DNA of 53,895 bases from an uncultured Eubacterium sp. (GTDB lineage Bacteria; Bacillota; Clostridia; Peptostreptococcales; Anaerovoracaceae): assembly GCA_937894585.1 (NCBI GenBank), contig CALBGO010000094.1:1-53895 (forward strand). The letters run 5' to 3'. Both the position numbers and the translations under genes were made by a program. This document shows positions 16,764 through 25,878 of the stretch, piece by piece; the stretch's first letter is position 1; every line of letters starts with the position of its first letter. The notes under the pieces were generated by a model. The model made no database searches, was not told the origin of the DNA, and saw only the letters and a program-made list of their open reading frames with translations.

Positions 16764-18035
16764 ATGAGTGAAGTGCAGACTTCAAAGCTGAGAAAGCACA
16801 TGTTTCATCTGGTGCTGATCACCATTGCAGGTGCAATGATTTACGGACTTCCGTATTTTAGATCCTATTTCTATGACGCTTATCTGGAAACCTATAACCT
16901 GACCAATACACAGATGGGTATGTTCGGTTCCATGTTCGGACTTTTCGGAATGATTTCCTATTTGTTCGGCGGTGTGGTTGCCGACATGGTATCTACAAGA
17001 AAGTTAATGTCGGTTTCTCTGATTTTAACCGGTGTAGGCGGACTGCTTCACCTGATGCATCCGAACTATATTATGCTGCTTGGTATTTATGCATTATGGG
17101 GATTCACTTCCCTGTTCGCATTCTGGCCTTCCCTTCTGAAGAGCCTTCGTGAAATCGCAAGCGAAAATGAACAGAGTAAAGCTTACGGCTTTATGGACGG
17201 CGGCAGAGGTATCGTATATGCGGTTGACGCTGTATGCTTCCTGGCAATCTTCAACTATTTCCAGAAGAAGATGGGGGATTTGGGCGGTCTGAATGCAGTA
17301 ATTATTTACTATTCCGCAATTGCAATTCTTCTCGGCGTAGTACTCTTTATCATTATGAAAGAACCGCAGTCTGAAGATGTTGTGGCAGAAAACAAAGATG
17401 ACAAGATCAGCGTTGCACAGATTAAAGAAGTGGTTAAAATGCCGGCTGTGTGGATTCTGTCAGCAATCTTATGCTGTACTTATGTAATGAACATTGCATT
17501 CTGGTATTTCACACCGTATGCAACCTCTAAATTTGGCATGGTAGCTACAGCAGGCGCTTTCGTCACAGCGGCAGCGCAGTGGGTAAGACCGGTAGCAGCT
17601 TTTGGAGGCGGTATTATCGCTGACAAAACAGGAAGATCAAAGGTTCTTTATGTAACCTTCTCCATGATGGCAATCGGAACACTGCTTCTTGCTGTTATGA
17701 ACGGTATGTCTTCTACACTGTTTATCGTACTGTGCATCATCATTTATGCAGGTATGTACGGCGGTTACAGCATGGTATTCTCCATGATGGATGAAGGCGG
17801 TATTCCTCTCAGAGTATCAGGTACCGCAATCGGTCTTGTATGTACAGTCGGATATCTTCCGGAGGTTGTAGTGCCGTTTGTATCCGGTAAACTTCTCGAT
17901 GCATTCGGAAATGAAGGCTACCGCTATCTGTTTATTGCAATCGTGGTGATTATGGTAATCGGCTTGATGATGCTGGTTGTATGGGACAGATATGTAAAAA
18001 AACTGAAGGCGAAAAACACAGAAAGTGTTGCATAA
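16764..18035 (+). CDS. Major facilitator superfamily transporter
   Basis: A 423-residue inner-membrane carrier with about 12 hydrophobic helices. The MFS motif A appears between helices 2 and 3 (YLFGGVVADMVSTRKLM) and again in the second half (FGGGIIADKTGRSKV). A charged cytoplasmic loop at about residues 205-225 splits the halves. AAGGAGTGAG gives a good start. It is followed by a MocR-like regulator and an AbgA-like amidohydrolase, so it probably imports the compound that hydrolase cleaves, such as an acylated or peptide-linked amino acid. That substrate is inference; E. coli uses the unrelated AbgT for this role. Confidence 0.85.
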   Translation: MSEVQTSKLRKHMFHLVLITIAGAMIYGLPYFRSYFYDAYLETYNLTNTQMGMFGSMFGLFGMISYLFGGVVADMVSTRKLMSVSLILTGVGGLLHLMHPNYIMLLGIYALWGFTSLFAFWPSLLKSLREIASENEQSKAYGFMDGGRGIVYAVDAVCFLAIFNYFQKKMGDLGGLNAVIIYYSAIAILLGVVLFIIMKEPQSEDVVAENKDDKISVAQIKEVVKMPAVWILSAILCCTYVMNIAFWYFTPYATSKFGMVATAGAFVTAAAQWVRPVAAFGGGIIADKTGRSKVLYVTFSMMAIGTLLLAVMNGMSSTLFIVLCIIIYAGMYGGYSMVFSMMDEGGIPLRVSGTAIGLVCTVGYLPEVVVPFVSGKLLDAFGNEGYRYLFIAIVVIMVIGLMMLVVWDRYVKKLKAKNTESVA

Positions 18036-18073
18036 TCGGGTTAATAAGCTTAAAATAAGATAGACAAGTATGT

Positions 18074-18120
18074 AAAAGGCTTTTTGTGCAGGTACACCTT
18101 GCGTAAAAAGCCTTTTGTGT
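18074..18120 (+). terminator. Terminator after the MFS gene
   Basis: A perfect 12-bp stem (18074-18085 with 18105-18116), extended inward by four more pairs, with an 11-base loop. The 3' arm ends TTTTGTGT. It makes the MFS gene a separate transcript or partly separates it from the MocR gene. Confidence 0.7.
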
Positions 18121-18198
18121 CTTGAATGCCTGCGGCAGCCTGTATTTGCAAAATGCGGTATGCGGTAAGGTGAAGACAGATGATGAGGACTTGAGTCT

Positions 18199-19683
18199 AT
18201 GAAATTAACCGTTGACCGAAGCAGTTCGATTCCGGTTTACAAGCAGATTGCCGGAGAAATTGCTGAAAAAATCTATTCCCAGGAGCTTACGGCAGGCTTT
18301 AAGCTGCCGCCGGAGCGAAAACTGGCTGAAGAACTCTCTGTACACAGAAATACTGTTATCAGAGCTTATGATGTTCTGATTGATGATGAACTTGTAGTAG
18401 TATCAAGAAAGAAGCCGAAGGGATATTTTGTAAAAGCGCCGAAGGAAACTTCCGATTTCGGCAAGCGTTTTTTTCCGCTGGAGAAAGCCTTTCGCTACGA
18501 GTTTCGAAGAGCGGAAAAGCGGTTTAATGAACTGTTTGTTCAGTCGGAAACAGAGGGAATGATCAGTTTCGGCGGCATTGTTATGGACAGGTCGATTAGC
18601 CCGATTACAGATATGGAGTCGGTGATTCCCAGAATTTTTGCAAATGAACAGGGCAGTGTAACCGCATTTGCGGAAGAAACAGAGCATCTGAAAGAGAATA
18701 TATGCAGGCTGTTATCGGATCGGAATATCTATGTAATGCCTAAGAATGTACAGATCTTAGCAGAGACCAATCAGATTATCAGTTATCTTGCCATGCTCTA
18801 CCTTAGAGAAGGAGATTGTATTATAGCGGAAGAACCTATGGTTCCCGATAATTTCAGTATTTTCTACAACAGAGGCATTGAAGTGATTACAGTACCTATG
18901 GAAGATGATGGCATGCGGATGGATATTCTGGAAGAGCAGATCAGAGGCCGTAAGCCGAAGTTTATTTATACGATTCCCAATTTCCATAATCCGACAGGGA
19001 TTACTATGTCGCTTGAGAAACGGATGACGCTGCTTCGCCTTGCAGACACTTATAATGTGCCGGTCATCGAGGAGGACTACCTTTGGGATTTTCGATATGA
19101 CGGAAAGGATATACCGAGTCTTTATACGCTGGATACCAATAAAATGGTGATTTATCTGTATTCCTTCACATTGATTTTTCCGTATATGATGAAAATCGCT
19201 TTTGCTCTGGGACCTTCTGATTTTATCGATATGCTGGGATATGCGGTCAGCGTCGATGAAACGGCTGTGGGAAGCGCGGGCCAGTATTTTCTGAATCAGT
19301 ATATCGATTCGGGAGAGTATGACAGACATACGGAGCGTGTACGCAGGGTTTACAGTCAGAAGCTTAATCTTTTGTGCAGCGAGCTGGATAAGATTTCCGA
19401 CAAGGGAATCAGTTACAGCAAGCCTGCCGGAGGACTGCTGCTCTGGTGTACTTTGGATGATTCCATAAACGAGCGGGCGCTGTGCAGGCTGGCAGAGGAA
19501 AAAGGTGTTCTGGTGATACCCGGATGGGTATTTTATGAGGAGACGAAACGAAAAAAAGGCCACATCAGGCTCAGTTTCAGCGATGTGACCGATGATCAGA
19601 TTAAACAGGGCGTCCGGCTGCTCGGGAAAGCGCTGGATGCCTGCAGAAATACAAATATTAAAGAAAAGAAAGAGGGGCTTTAA
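18199..19683 (+). CDS. GntR/MocR-family regulator with aminotransferase-like domain, PLP lysine missing
   Basis: A 494-residue protein with a GntR winged helix-turn-helix at residues 1-75 (PVYKQIAGEIAEKIYSQELT, then LPPERKLAEELSVHRNTVIR) joined to a fold-type I aminotransferase-like domain, the MocR architecture. Such proteins sense PLP or an aminated ligand. NFHNPTG, VIEEDYLWDFRYDG and the C-terminal HIRLSFS arginine are kept. The usual SFSKTLFP segment is instead SFTLIFP (residues 322-328), with one residue deleted and no Schiff-base lysine. The protein may bind a ligand non-covalently. It is followed 1 base later by the amidohydrolase and probably controls that gene and the MFS gene. Confidence 0.88.
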   Translation: MKLTVDRSSSIPVYKQIAGEIAEKIYSQELTAGFKLPPERKLAEELSVHRNTVIRAYDVLIDDELVVVSRKKPKGYFVKAPKETSDFGKRFFPLEKAFRYEFRRAEKRFNELFVQSETEGMISFGGIVMDRSISPITDMESVIPRIFANEQGSVTAFAEETEHLKENICRLLSDRNIYVMPKNVQILAETNQIISYLAMLYLREGDCIIAEEPMVPDNFSIFYNRGIEVITVPMEDDGMRMDILEEQIRGRKPKFIYTIPNFHNPTGITMSLEKRMTLLRLADTYNVPVIEEDYLWDFRYDGKDIPSLYTLDTNKMVIYLYSFTLIFPYMMKIAFALGPSDFIDMLGYAVSVDETAVGSAGQYFLNQYIDSGEYDRHTERVRRVYSQKLNLLCSELDKISDKGISYSKPAGGLLLWCTLDDSINERALCRLAEEKGVLVIPGWVFYEETKRKKGHIRLSFSDVTDDQIKQGVRLLGKALDACRNTNIKEKKEGL

Positions 19684-19684
19684 C

Positions 19685-20968
19685 ATGAATCAGTTTATTG
19701 AATACCGCAGAGAATTTCACCATTATCCGGAACTGGGCTGGAGAGAAATGCGAACCAGTGCAAGAGTTGCGGAAATTTTGGAAGGTATGGGATACCGGTG
19801 TCTAATGGGCGACGAGGTTGTAAAGGTTGAATCCATTGACTTTGAAATGCTTTCAGATGAAGAAAAGAAAGCAGAAATGGAAAGAGCCGTTGCGCAGGGC
19901 GCAAATCCGGATTATGTAAAACGGACAAATGGTTATCCGGGCGTTATCTGCGAGCTGGATACCGGGAAGGAAGGACCTGTCACTGCATTCCGTTTTGATA
20001 TTGACTGTCTTCCTTATGACGAACCGCAGAAAGAAGGATTCAGACCTTTTGACGAGGGATATATTTCCTGTAATGCAGGCTGCGTACATGCCTGTGGCCA
20101 CGACGCTCATACAGCAATCGGTCTGGGACTTGCTTATGAGCTGATGCAGAGAAAAGACAAGCTGAAAGGAAAAATGAGAATTATTTTCCAGCCGGCTGAA
20201 GAAACTTATAACGGCGCTCACTCCATCGTGGACAAAGGGCATCTGGACGATGTTAAGAATTTTATCTCCGTTCATATGGCGCTGACCGCTGAAGGATGGC
20301 CGCTTCCGTCCAATACTATTGCATGCGGCTGCAAGGACTTCTTAAGTGATGACCAGATTGATGTTACTTTCCATGGCAAGGCAGCTCATCCTTGCGGTGC
20401 TTCTCAGGAAGGCAAAAATGCTCTGCTGGCAGCCTGCACAGCTGCGCTGAACCTGCATGCAATTGCACCTCATGAAGAAGGTCTGTGCAGAGTTAATGTA
20501 GGTATTCTCAATGCCGGTGTAGTAGCAAACACCATTGCGCCGAACGCGTTTATGAGCGTGGAATACAGAGGTCAGACCAGAACGATTGCAGATTATGCCC
20601 GTAAGAGAGTCTTTGATATTTTAGACGGTGCTGCAAAAGCTTACGATATGGAATACACTTATGTTGACTTCGGTGAAATTCCGGCGGCAAAGAGCAGCGA
20701 CGAGATTATGGAAGTTGTCGAAAGAGCGGCTAAGAAAGTTTCCTGGTTTGAAAAGGTTTACTTTGAAGGCAATGTAGGCGGTACGGACGATGCTTCCGTT
20801 ATGATTAACAAAGTGCAGGACAACGGCGGTATTGCAACTTATGTGGGAATCGGCTGCGACACAACTCAGACTCTTCACAATGCTGAGTTTGATCTTGATG
20901 AAAATTCGATTCCGGCAGCTATCGAAATGCTGACTTACGCAACAGAAGAACTGAACGGTATTGTGTAA
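19685..20968 (+). CDS. M20-family amidohydrolase, AbgA-like (p-aminobenzoyl-glutamate hydrolase subunit type)
   Basis: A 427-residue zinc-dependent amidohydrolase. It resembles E. coli AbgA closely: WRxDFHHYxExGW-type start (YRREFHHYPELGW), DEVVKVES, the DIDCLPYDE metal motif, SCNAGCVHACGHDAHTAIGL (first histidine about residue 135), FQPAEETYNGA, AAHPCGASQEGKNALLAA and a C-terminal glycine-rich GGTDDASVM. AbgA with AbgB cleaves p-aminobenzoyl-glutamate, a folate breakdown product. No AbgB-like second subunit is adjacent, and related M20D enzymes cleave N-acyl amino acids, so the substrate is open. ATG 19685 follows AGAGGGG; the upstream open frame overlaps the MocR gene and is rejected. Confidence 0.87.
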   Translation: MNQFIEYRREFHHYPELGWREMRTSARVAEILEGMGYRCLMGDEVVKVESIDFEMLSDEEKKAEMERAVAQGANPDYVKRTNGYPGVICELDTGKEGPVTAFRFDIDCLPYDEPQKEGFRPFDEGYISCNAGCVHACGHDAHTAIGLGLAYELMQRKDKLKGKMRIIFQPAEETYNGAHSIVDKGHLDDVKNFISVHMALTAEGWPLPSNTIACGCKDFLSDDQIDVTFHGKAAHPCGASQEGKNALLAACTAALNLHAIAPHEEGLCRVNVGILNAGVVANTIAPNAFMSVEYRGQTRTIADYARKRVFDILDGAAKAYDMEYTYVDFGEIPAAKSSDEIMEVVERAAKKVSWFEKVYFEGNVGGTDDASVMINKVQDNGGIATYVGIGCDTTQTLHNAEFDLDENSIPAAIEMLTYATEELNGIV

Positions 20969-21033
20969 TAAAAGCAAAAGACCGGAATTGCCGAAGAAAA
21001 AGTAATGGCAGAAAAATAACAGATAGAGAAAAT

Positions 21034-21077
21034 CCCGGAAAGTCTGACAAGAGTCGGACCTGCCGGGGTTTTTATTT
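21034..21077 (+). terminator. Terminator after the amidohydrolase gene
   Basis: CCCGG (21034-21038) pairs with CCGGG (21063-21067), and GTCTGAC pairs with GTCGGAC inside, closing on an AAGA loop. A T run follows (GTTTTTAT). Confidence 0.8.
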
Positions 21078-21149
21078 GTTCTCATATTAAATGCCGGTTT
21101 TGAATGCCATCTGAAATGACCGGAATACCGATGGGAAAGAACTGGACTT

Positions 21150-22892
21150 CTATTCTCTGAACTGGTACTGGTACAGTTCGGCGTACATACCGCCGGCTTT
21201 TACCAGTTCTTCATGGCTGCCGCGTTCGGTGATGCCGTCCTTTGTGAGTACGATGATTTCGTCGGCATTTTTGATGGTGGAGAGTCTGTGTGCAACGATG
21301 ATGGATGTTCTGCCGCGTCCCAGTTCCTCCAAGGATTTCTGAATCAGCATTTCCGTTGCATTATCCAGAGCGGAAGTTGCTTCATCAAGAATCAGAATCG
21401 GAGGATTTTTCAGGAAGACTCTGGCAATGGAAATTCTCTGTTTCTGTCCGCCGGACAGTCTGATGCCCCGCTCGCCGACCTGAGTGTCGTATCCGTCTTC
21501 CATGGTCATAATATAGTCGTGAATATTGGCTTTCTTTGCAGCCTCGATGATTTCATCGTCGGTAGCATCCAGATTACCGTAGGCGATATTTTCGCGGATG
21601 GTGCCGTTGAAGAGAAAGACATCCTGAGCAACCATACCGATGTTTTTACGCAGGGCGTATCTGGATATCTGCGTAATATCAATACCGTCGATGGTGATGC
21701 GGCCGGAGTCCACCTCATAGAATCTCGGAATCAGATGACACATCGTCGTTTTCCCGCTGCCGGAAGGTCCGACCAGCGCAAGCGTGCGGCCTTTTTCGAT
21801 ATCCATGGAAAGATTGCTGATAACAGGCGCATCTTCGCCGCTGTCATCACTGTCATCGCTTTTTTCATAGCTGAAGCTTACATTTTCAAAGCAGATGTGT
21901 CCGTCCAGATGGTCGGGCTCAAGAAGATGCTCCGTTTCACTTTCTTCTTCGGGGATGTCCATAATTTCACAGAACCGTTTGAAACCGGTCATACCTTCCT
22001 GCAGCTGTTCGTAGAAGGCCACCAGTTTGTTGATCGGATTTAAGAACATAGAAATGTACAGAAGGAAAGCGGCAAATTCGCCGGCGTTGATTTTTCCGTA
22101 GAAGAAAAACAATCCGCCGCTTGTCAATACCATCAGATACAGTAGATCCATAAACAGCGTCATACCAGAATGGAAAATTCCCATGGATTTATAAGCGCCT
22201 GCTCTGGATCGCTTCAGATTTTCGTTGGCAGTATTGAATTTTTTGTTTTCGTGTTCATCTGCGGTATAGGCTTTTGATACACGGATGCCTGCAATGGCTG
22301 TTTCGACGCTGGCGTTGATTTCCGCTGTTTTAACGCGGGTTTCTCGGAAAGCTTTATTCATCATGGTTCTGGTTTTGAAGGCGAAGAAAATCATAAACGG
22401 CAGAACCGCAAAGGTAATCAGCGTTAGGGGCAGACTGATCTGCGCCAGCATAATAAATGCGCCGAACAGGATAATCAGAGAAAGAAACAGATTCTCCGGT
22501 CCGTGATGAGCAAGCTCGGAAACTTCGAATAAATCGTTAATCATACGGCTCATAATGGAGCCTGTTTTGTTTTCATCAAAGAATGAAAAGGGGAGCTTCT
22601 GAAGATGGCGGAACAAATCGCGGCGCATATCTCCCTGAATCCGTACGCCGACAATATGTCCCCAGTATTGAATTACAAAGTTAAGACCGGCTTTCAGAAC
22701 ATAGATGCTAAGAAGCACCAGTGCCCAGATGACAAACAGCCGCAGGTTTTTATTGGGGACATAGTCATTGATGATATTCTTGGCAATGACCGGGTAAAAA
22801 AGGTCGCAGCACGCCACAATAAAGGCGCAGGTCATATCCAGAATAAAAAGCTTCAGATGGGGTTTGTAGAATTTTGCAAATTTCCTTATCAT
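21150..22892 (-). CDS. ABC transporter, fused permease and ATPase (exporter type)
   Basis: A 580-residue half transporter of the MsbA/LmrA multidrug and lipid exporter class. Six membrane helices occupy about residues 1-310; the ATPase follows from about 335. Walker A is GPSGSGKTT, the signature LSGGQKQR, Walker B ILILDEATSALD and the switch histidine IIVAHRLST. It would work as a homodimer, since no second half gene is adjacent. A DSDDSGED acidic loop between the two domains is unusual. ATG 22892 is chosen because GGAGG (22899-22903) sits 6 bases upstream; the ATG at 22904 overlaps that site. The substrate is unknown. Confidence 0.92.
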   Translation of the reverse strand: MIRKFAKFYKPHLKLFILDMTCAFIVACCDLFYPVIAKNIINDYVPNKNLRLFVIWALVLLSIYVLKAGLNFVIQYWGHIVGVRIQGDMRRDLFRHLQKLPFSFFDENKTGSIMSRMINDLFEVSELAHHGPENLFLSLIILFGAFIMLAQISLPLTLITFAVLPFMIFFAFKTRTMMNKAFRETRVKTAEINASVETAIAGIRVSKAYTADEHENKKFNTANENLKRSRAGAYKSMGIFHSGMTLFMDLLYLMVLTSGGLFFFYGKINAGEFAAFLLYISMFLNPINKLVAFYEQLQEGMTGFKRFCEIMDIPEEESETEHLLEPDHLDGHICFENVSFSYEKSDDSDDSGEDAPVISNLSMDIEKGRTLALVGPSGSGKTTMCHLIPRFYEVDSGRITIDGIDITQISRYALRKNIGMVAQDVFLFNGTIRENIAYGNLDATDDEIIEAAKKANIHDYIMTMEDGYDTQVGERGIRLSGGQKQRISIARVFLKNPPILILDEATSALDNATEMLIQKSLEELGRGRTSIIVAHRLSTIKNADEIIVLTKDGITERGSHEELVKAGGMYAELYQYQFRE

Positions 22893-23031
22893 ATATGCCT
22901 CCATAAATGGTTAGATTCAACATCAATACTATACCACAATGTAAGCGTAAAAATCCAGCCATTGTAATATTTTTGTAAGGATTCCCACACAGATTGTTCA
23001 CAGAAAAGAAGGAGATTTCGACAAAATCGTC

Positions 23032-23040
23032 TGATATAAT
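23032..23040 (+). promoter_or_regulatory. Extended -10 promoter of the 56-residue gene
   Basis: TGATATAAT (23032-23040) is an extended -10 element with no recognisable -35. It lies about 65 bases before the small open frame at 23106. Confidence 0.45.
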
Positions 23041-23105
23041 CAAAAGTACAAAAGGGGTTTCTTGTAGATATTCGAAAGAAGAATGAGATTATGTTAAAAG
23101 GTGAT

Positions 23106-23276
23106 ATGATAAATCGAGGCAGTAAAGACACAGAAAAGAAACTGACCAAAGAGCAGATCGTCTATTTGTGGCTGCTGCAGCATACATGGAATCACGCAGA
23201 AATGCCGACTATTATGGAAGCATGGGAGGTGAGAAATTCTGTCTGGGAAAGGGAGCAGATTGGATTAAGAATATGA
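23106..23276 (+). CDS. Small hypothetical protein with VYLWLLQH motif
   Basis: A 56-codon frame starting at ATG 23106, preceded by AAAAGGTGAT; an alternative ATG at 23091 has a poorer site. The product has a charged start (MINRGSKDTEKKLTKEQ), then IVYLWLLQHTWNHAEMPTIM and an acidic/tryptophan tail. It is not a family I know. The core VYLW-x-L-x-H also appears in another tiny protein encoded at 25879-26028 on the minus strand, which raises the chance that both are real. No clear terminator follows. The gene lies between the ABC exporter (divergent) and ilvE. Confidence 0.4.
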   Translation: MINRGSKDTEKKLTKEQIVYLWLLQHTWNHAEMPTIMEAWEVRNSVWEREQIGLRI

Positions 23277-23388
23277 AAACGGCAATAAATGCTGTCTGAT
23301 ATTTACATGGTCGTATCTTTGTATAGAATCTCGAAATAGGGCATGCAATATATTTGTATATAAAACCAATATTTTTTAATAAAAATTG

Positions 23389-23417
23389 TTGACAATGTAC
23401 AATTTGTGCGTTACACT
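23389..23417 (+). promoter_or_regulatory. Promoter of ilvE
   Basis: TTGACA (23389-23394), a 17-base spacer and TACACT (23412-23417) precede ilvE. TATGAT at 23417-23422 is an alternative -10. The promoter overlaps the longer in-frame start at 23406 and so rules it out. Confidence 0.8.
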
Positions 23418-23462
23418 ATGATTAGATTTTTGAAGAAAACTTACGAAAAGAGGGACACTGAT

Positions 23463-24533
23463 ATGAAATATGAATTTCCTGTAACCAGCAATCCAAATCC
23501 GAAAAAGAAACCGGAATCAAAAGGTCTGCGTTTCGGAACCGAATTCACGGACCATATGTTCGTGATGGACTACAATCCGTCTGAAGGCTGGCATAACGGC
23601 CGCATTCTGCCTTACGGACCGATTCAGCTGGATCCTGCCGCTGTGGTACTTCACTACGGTCAGGAAATGTTCGAAGGATTAAAGGCATATAAAACACCGG
23701 AGGGCCGTGTACAGCTTTTCCGCCCTTACATGAATGCAAAGAGAACCAACAACACCAATGACAGACTCTGCATTCCGCCTATCGACGAAGATTTATTCGT
23801 AGAGGCTATCAAGGCGCTTGTAAAAGTTGATCAGGAATGGATTCCGGAAGGCGAAGGCACCGCTCTCTACATCAGACCGTTTATCTTTGCAGACGAACCG
23901 TTTCTGGGCGTACGCCGCTCCGAAACTTATAAATTCATGATTATCTTAAGTCCTGTGGGACCTTATTTTGAAAACGGACTGGCTCCGACCAAGATGTATG
24001 TGGAAGATGTCTATGTCAGAGCAGTTAAAGGCGGAACCGGCGAAGCCAAATGCGGCGGCAACTATGCAGCCAGCCTGAAGGCTCAGGAAATCGCCCACGA
24101 AAAAGGATACGAACAGATTCTGTGGTTAGACGGAATCGAACAGAAATATATTGAGGAAATCGGCGCTGCCAATGCTTTCTTTGTAATCGGTGATGAGGTT
24201 GTCACCAGTGAGCTCAACGGTTCCATTCTGCCGGGCATCACCAGAAACTCCATCATCGCCCTCTGTAAAGCAAAAGGCATCAAAGTTTCCGAACGGAAAA
24301 TTTCTATCGACGAACTGGAAGCCGCTTACAAAGACGGACAGCTGAAAGAAATGTTCGCTTCCGGTACAGCAGCCATCGTCTCCCCTGTAGGAGAACTTCT
24401 CTACAAAGGTGAGAAAATGGTAATTAACAACAACGAAATCGGACCGGTTGCTCAGGAAATGTACGATACCATTTACGGTATACAGACCGGCAAAATCGAA
24501 GACTTTATGAACTGGACTGTGGCAGTTGAATAA
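23463..24533 (+). CDS. ilvE: Branched-chain amino acid aminotransferase
   Basis: A 356-residue fold-type IV PLP enzyme that transaminates leucine, isoleucine and valine with 2-oxoglutarate. The catalytic lysine is in EAKCGGNYAASLKAQ. GYEQILWLDG, YIEEIGAANAFFV and the C-terminal GTAAIVSPVGEL are characteristic of the longer (type II) bacterial BCATs. ATG 23463 is preceded by AAAGAGGG and matches the family start. One base separates its stop from the downstream ATPase gene, so the two share a message. Valine supply links it loosely to the T-box controlled valS in this window. Confidence 0.95.
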   Translation: MKYEFPVTSNPNPKKKPESKGLRFGTEFTDHMFVMDYNPSEGWHNGRILPYGPIQLDPAAVVLHYGQEMFEGLKAYKTPEGRVQLFRPYMNAKRTNNTNDRLCIPPIDEDLFVEAIKALVKVDQEWIPEGEGTALYIRPFIFADEPFLGVRRSETYKFMIILSPVGPYFENGLAPTKMYVEDVYVRAVKGGTGEAKCGGNYAASLKAQEIAHEKGYEQILWLDGIEQKYIEEIGAANAFFVIGDEVVTSELNGSILPGITRNSIIALCKAKGIKVSERKISIDELEAAYKDGQLKEMFASGTAAIVSPVGELLYKGEKMVINNNEIGPVAQEMYDTIYGIQTGKIEDFMNWTVAVE

Positions 24534-24534
24534 A

Positions 24535-25740
24535 ATGAGCAAGAATTTACAGTCACTGCAAAACCTGAACAGACAGTTAAACGCCCTCTCCGTTTTTCGA
24601 AGTATACTTGAAACCGATGTGGTTTTAAGCCTTCAAAAACTTATTTATGCTATTGAAAACGGCTCTGCAGATGAACAGATTTTAGCCTACGGGGCCTTTT
24701 CAGCAGCATTATATGAAGAAGGCGGCAATTTAACGGAGTTCATACGGAAATTTATGCAGAAAAACGAAAACTGCGTTCTGAAAAGAGCCCTTTATCAAAA
24801 GGATATCGCTCCTTCTATGAAAGAATGTCTTGAGGCAGAGCTTTCCGTTCTTCAGGAGCTTTCGAATCTGAGGCCTTCTCTGCTTCGGGAGAAAATCTCT
24901 TACGACGGATTTCTTCCCGCATGGGAAAACGAAGATGCGGACTTGTCAGCAGAATATCTGAAAATGCTTTCTCTTCTGCATGTAAAAGGCTTCGGCATTT
25001 TTGCGCAGTACAAGGCATTTAAAGTAAAAAACGGCATTCCCGTTCCTGTGGAACATACCGATATGCAGCCTCTTTCAACCCTTTACGGTTACGAAAGAGA
25101 GCGAAATCAGGTGCTTGAAAATACCAGAGCGCTGGCAGAAGGAAAACCTGCCGCCAATGTGCTGCTTTACGGTGATGCCGGAACAGGTAAATCATCTACG
25201 ATTAAAGCCTGCGCCGCCGCTTTTTACGACAGCGGAATCAGGCTCATCGAGTTTGACAAAAGCCAGCTTTCAGAAATTCCTGCGGTTATGGAAAAGCTGT
25301 CGGCAAACCCGCTGAAGTTTATCTTTTATATCGATGATCTCAGCTTCAGCGCCGGCGACGACGGTTTTTCTTCTCTGAAAGGAATTCTGGAAGGCGGTGT
25401 CACAGGTTACTCCCAAAATATCGCCATTTATGCCACCAGCAACCGCAGACATCTGATAAAAGAATCCGCTGCGGCGCGGCAGGGAGACGACCTGCATCTA
25501 AATGATACCCTTCAGGAAACCATGAGTCTTTCCGCAAGGTTCGGTCTTACAGTCACTTTCTCCAAACCGGAAAAAGATTTGTATCTGGAAATCATAAAAA
25601 GTCTGGCAGCCGAATACGGACTCGATATGGAAGACGACGAGCTTTTCAAAAAGGCGGAAGCTTTTGCCATACGGTCAAACGGCAGAAGCCCCCGGACGGC
25701 AAAGCAGTTTATACAGCTTGCTTCAATCGGCTTGAAATAA
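24535..25740 (+). CDS. DUF815-type AAA+ ATPase
   Basis: A 401-residue protein. The N-terminal 190 residues are helical and unfamiliar. The C-terminal AAA+ domain has Walker A VLLYGDAGTGKSSTIKA, Walker B FIFYIDDLSF, and the DUF815 segments SLKGILEGGVTGYSQNIAIY and ATSNRRHLIKE with the sensor asparagine and arginine finger region. The DUF815 family is widespread in bacteria but has no firmly assigned function. It begins 1 base after ilvE, so it is co-transcribed. ATG 24535 was preferred over the TTG at 24526 that overlaps the ilvE stop. Confidence 0.88.
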   Translation: MSKNLQSLQNLNRQLNALSVFRSILETDVVLSLQKLIYAIENGSADEQILAYGAFSAALYEEGGNLTEFIRKFMQKNENCVLKRALYQKDIAPSMKECLEAELSVLQELSNLRPSLLREKISYDGFLPAWENEDADLSAEYLKMLSLLHVKGFGIFAQYKAFKVKNGIPVPVEHTDMQPLSTLYGYERERNQVLENTRALAEGKPAANVLLYGDAGTGKSSTIKACAAAFYDSGIRLIEFDKSQLSEIPAVMEKLSANPLKFIFYIDDLSFSAGDDGFSSLKGILEGGVTGYSQNIAIYATSNRRHLIKESAAARQGDDLHLNDTLQETMSLSARFGLTVTFSKPEKDLYLEIIKSLAAEYGLDMEDDELFKKAEAFAIRSNGRSPRTAKQFIQLASIGLK

Positions 25741-25784
25741 TAAGCCGGTTCCGGCAGGTTGCAAAACCCAAAATGCCGAAAGAA

Positions 25785-25830
25785 TAAAAACGACCCAAGG
25801 TGCTTCGCAAATTCTGCGAAACCCCTTGGG
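25785..25830 (-). terminator. Terminator of the 49-residue minus-strand gene
   Basis: CCCAAGG (25794-25800) pairs with CCTTGGG (25824-25830) and TTCGCA with TGCGAA inside, loop AATTC. On the minus strand the stem is followed by TCG and five T (25786-25790). The plus side has only CCTTTC, so it serves mainly the minus strand. Confidence 0.7.
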
Positions 25831-25878
25831 CCTTTCAAATTACTGAAACGATTTATATTTATCTCCCAAAATCACCTC

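Noticed and set aside
19592..19684. Extension of the amidohydrolase into the MocR gene
   Set aside because: Family start and ribosome binding site both fit ATG 19685.
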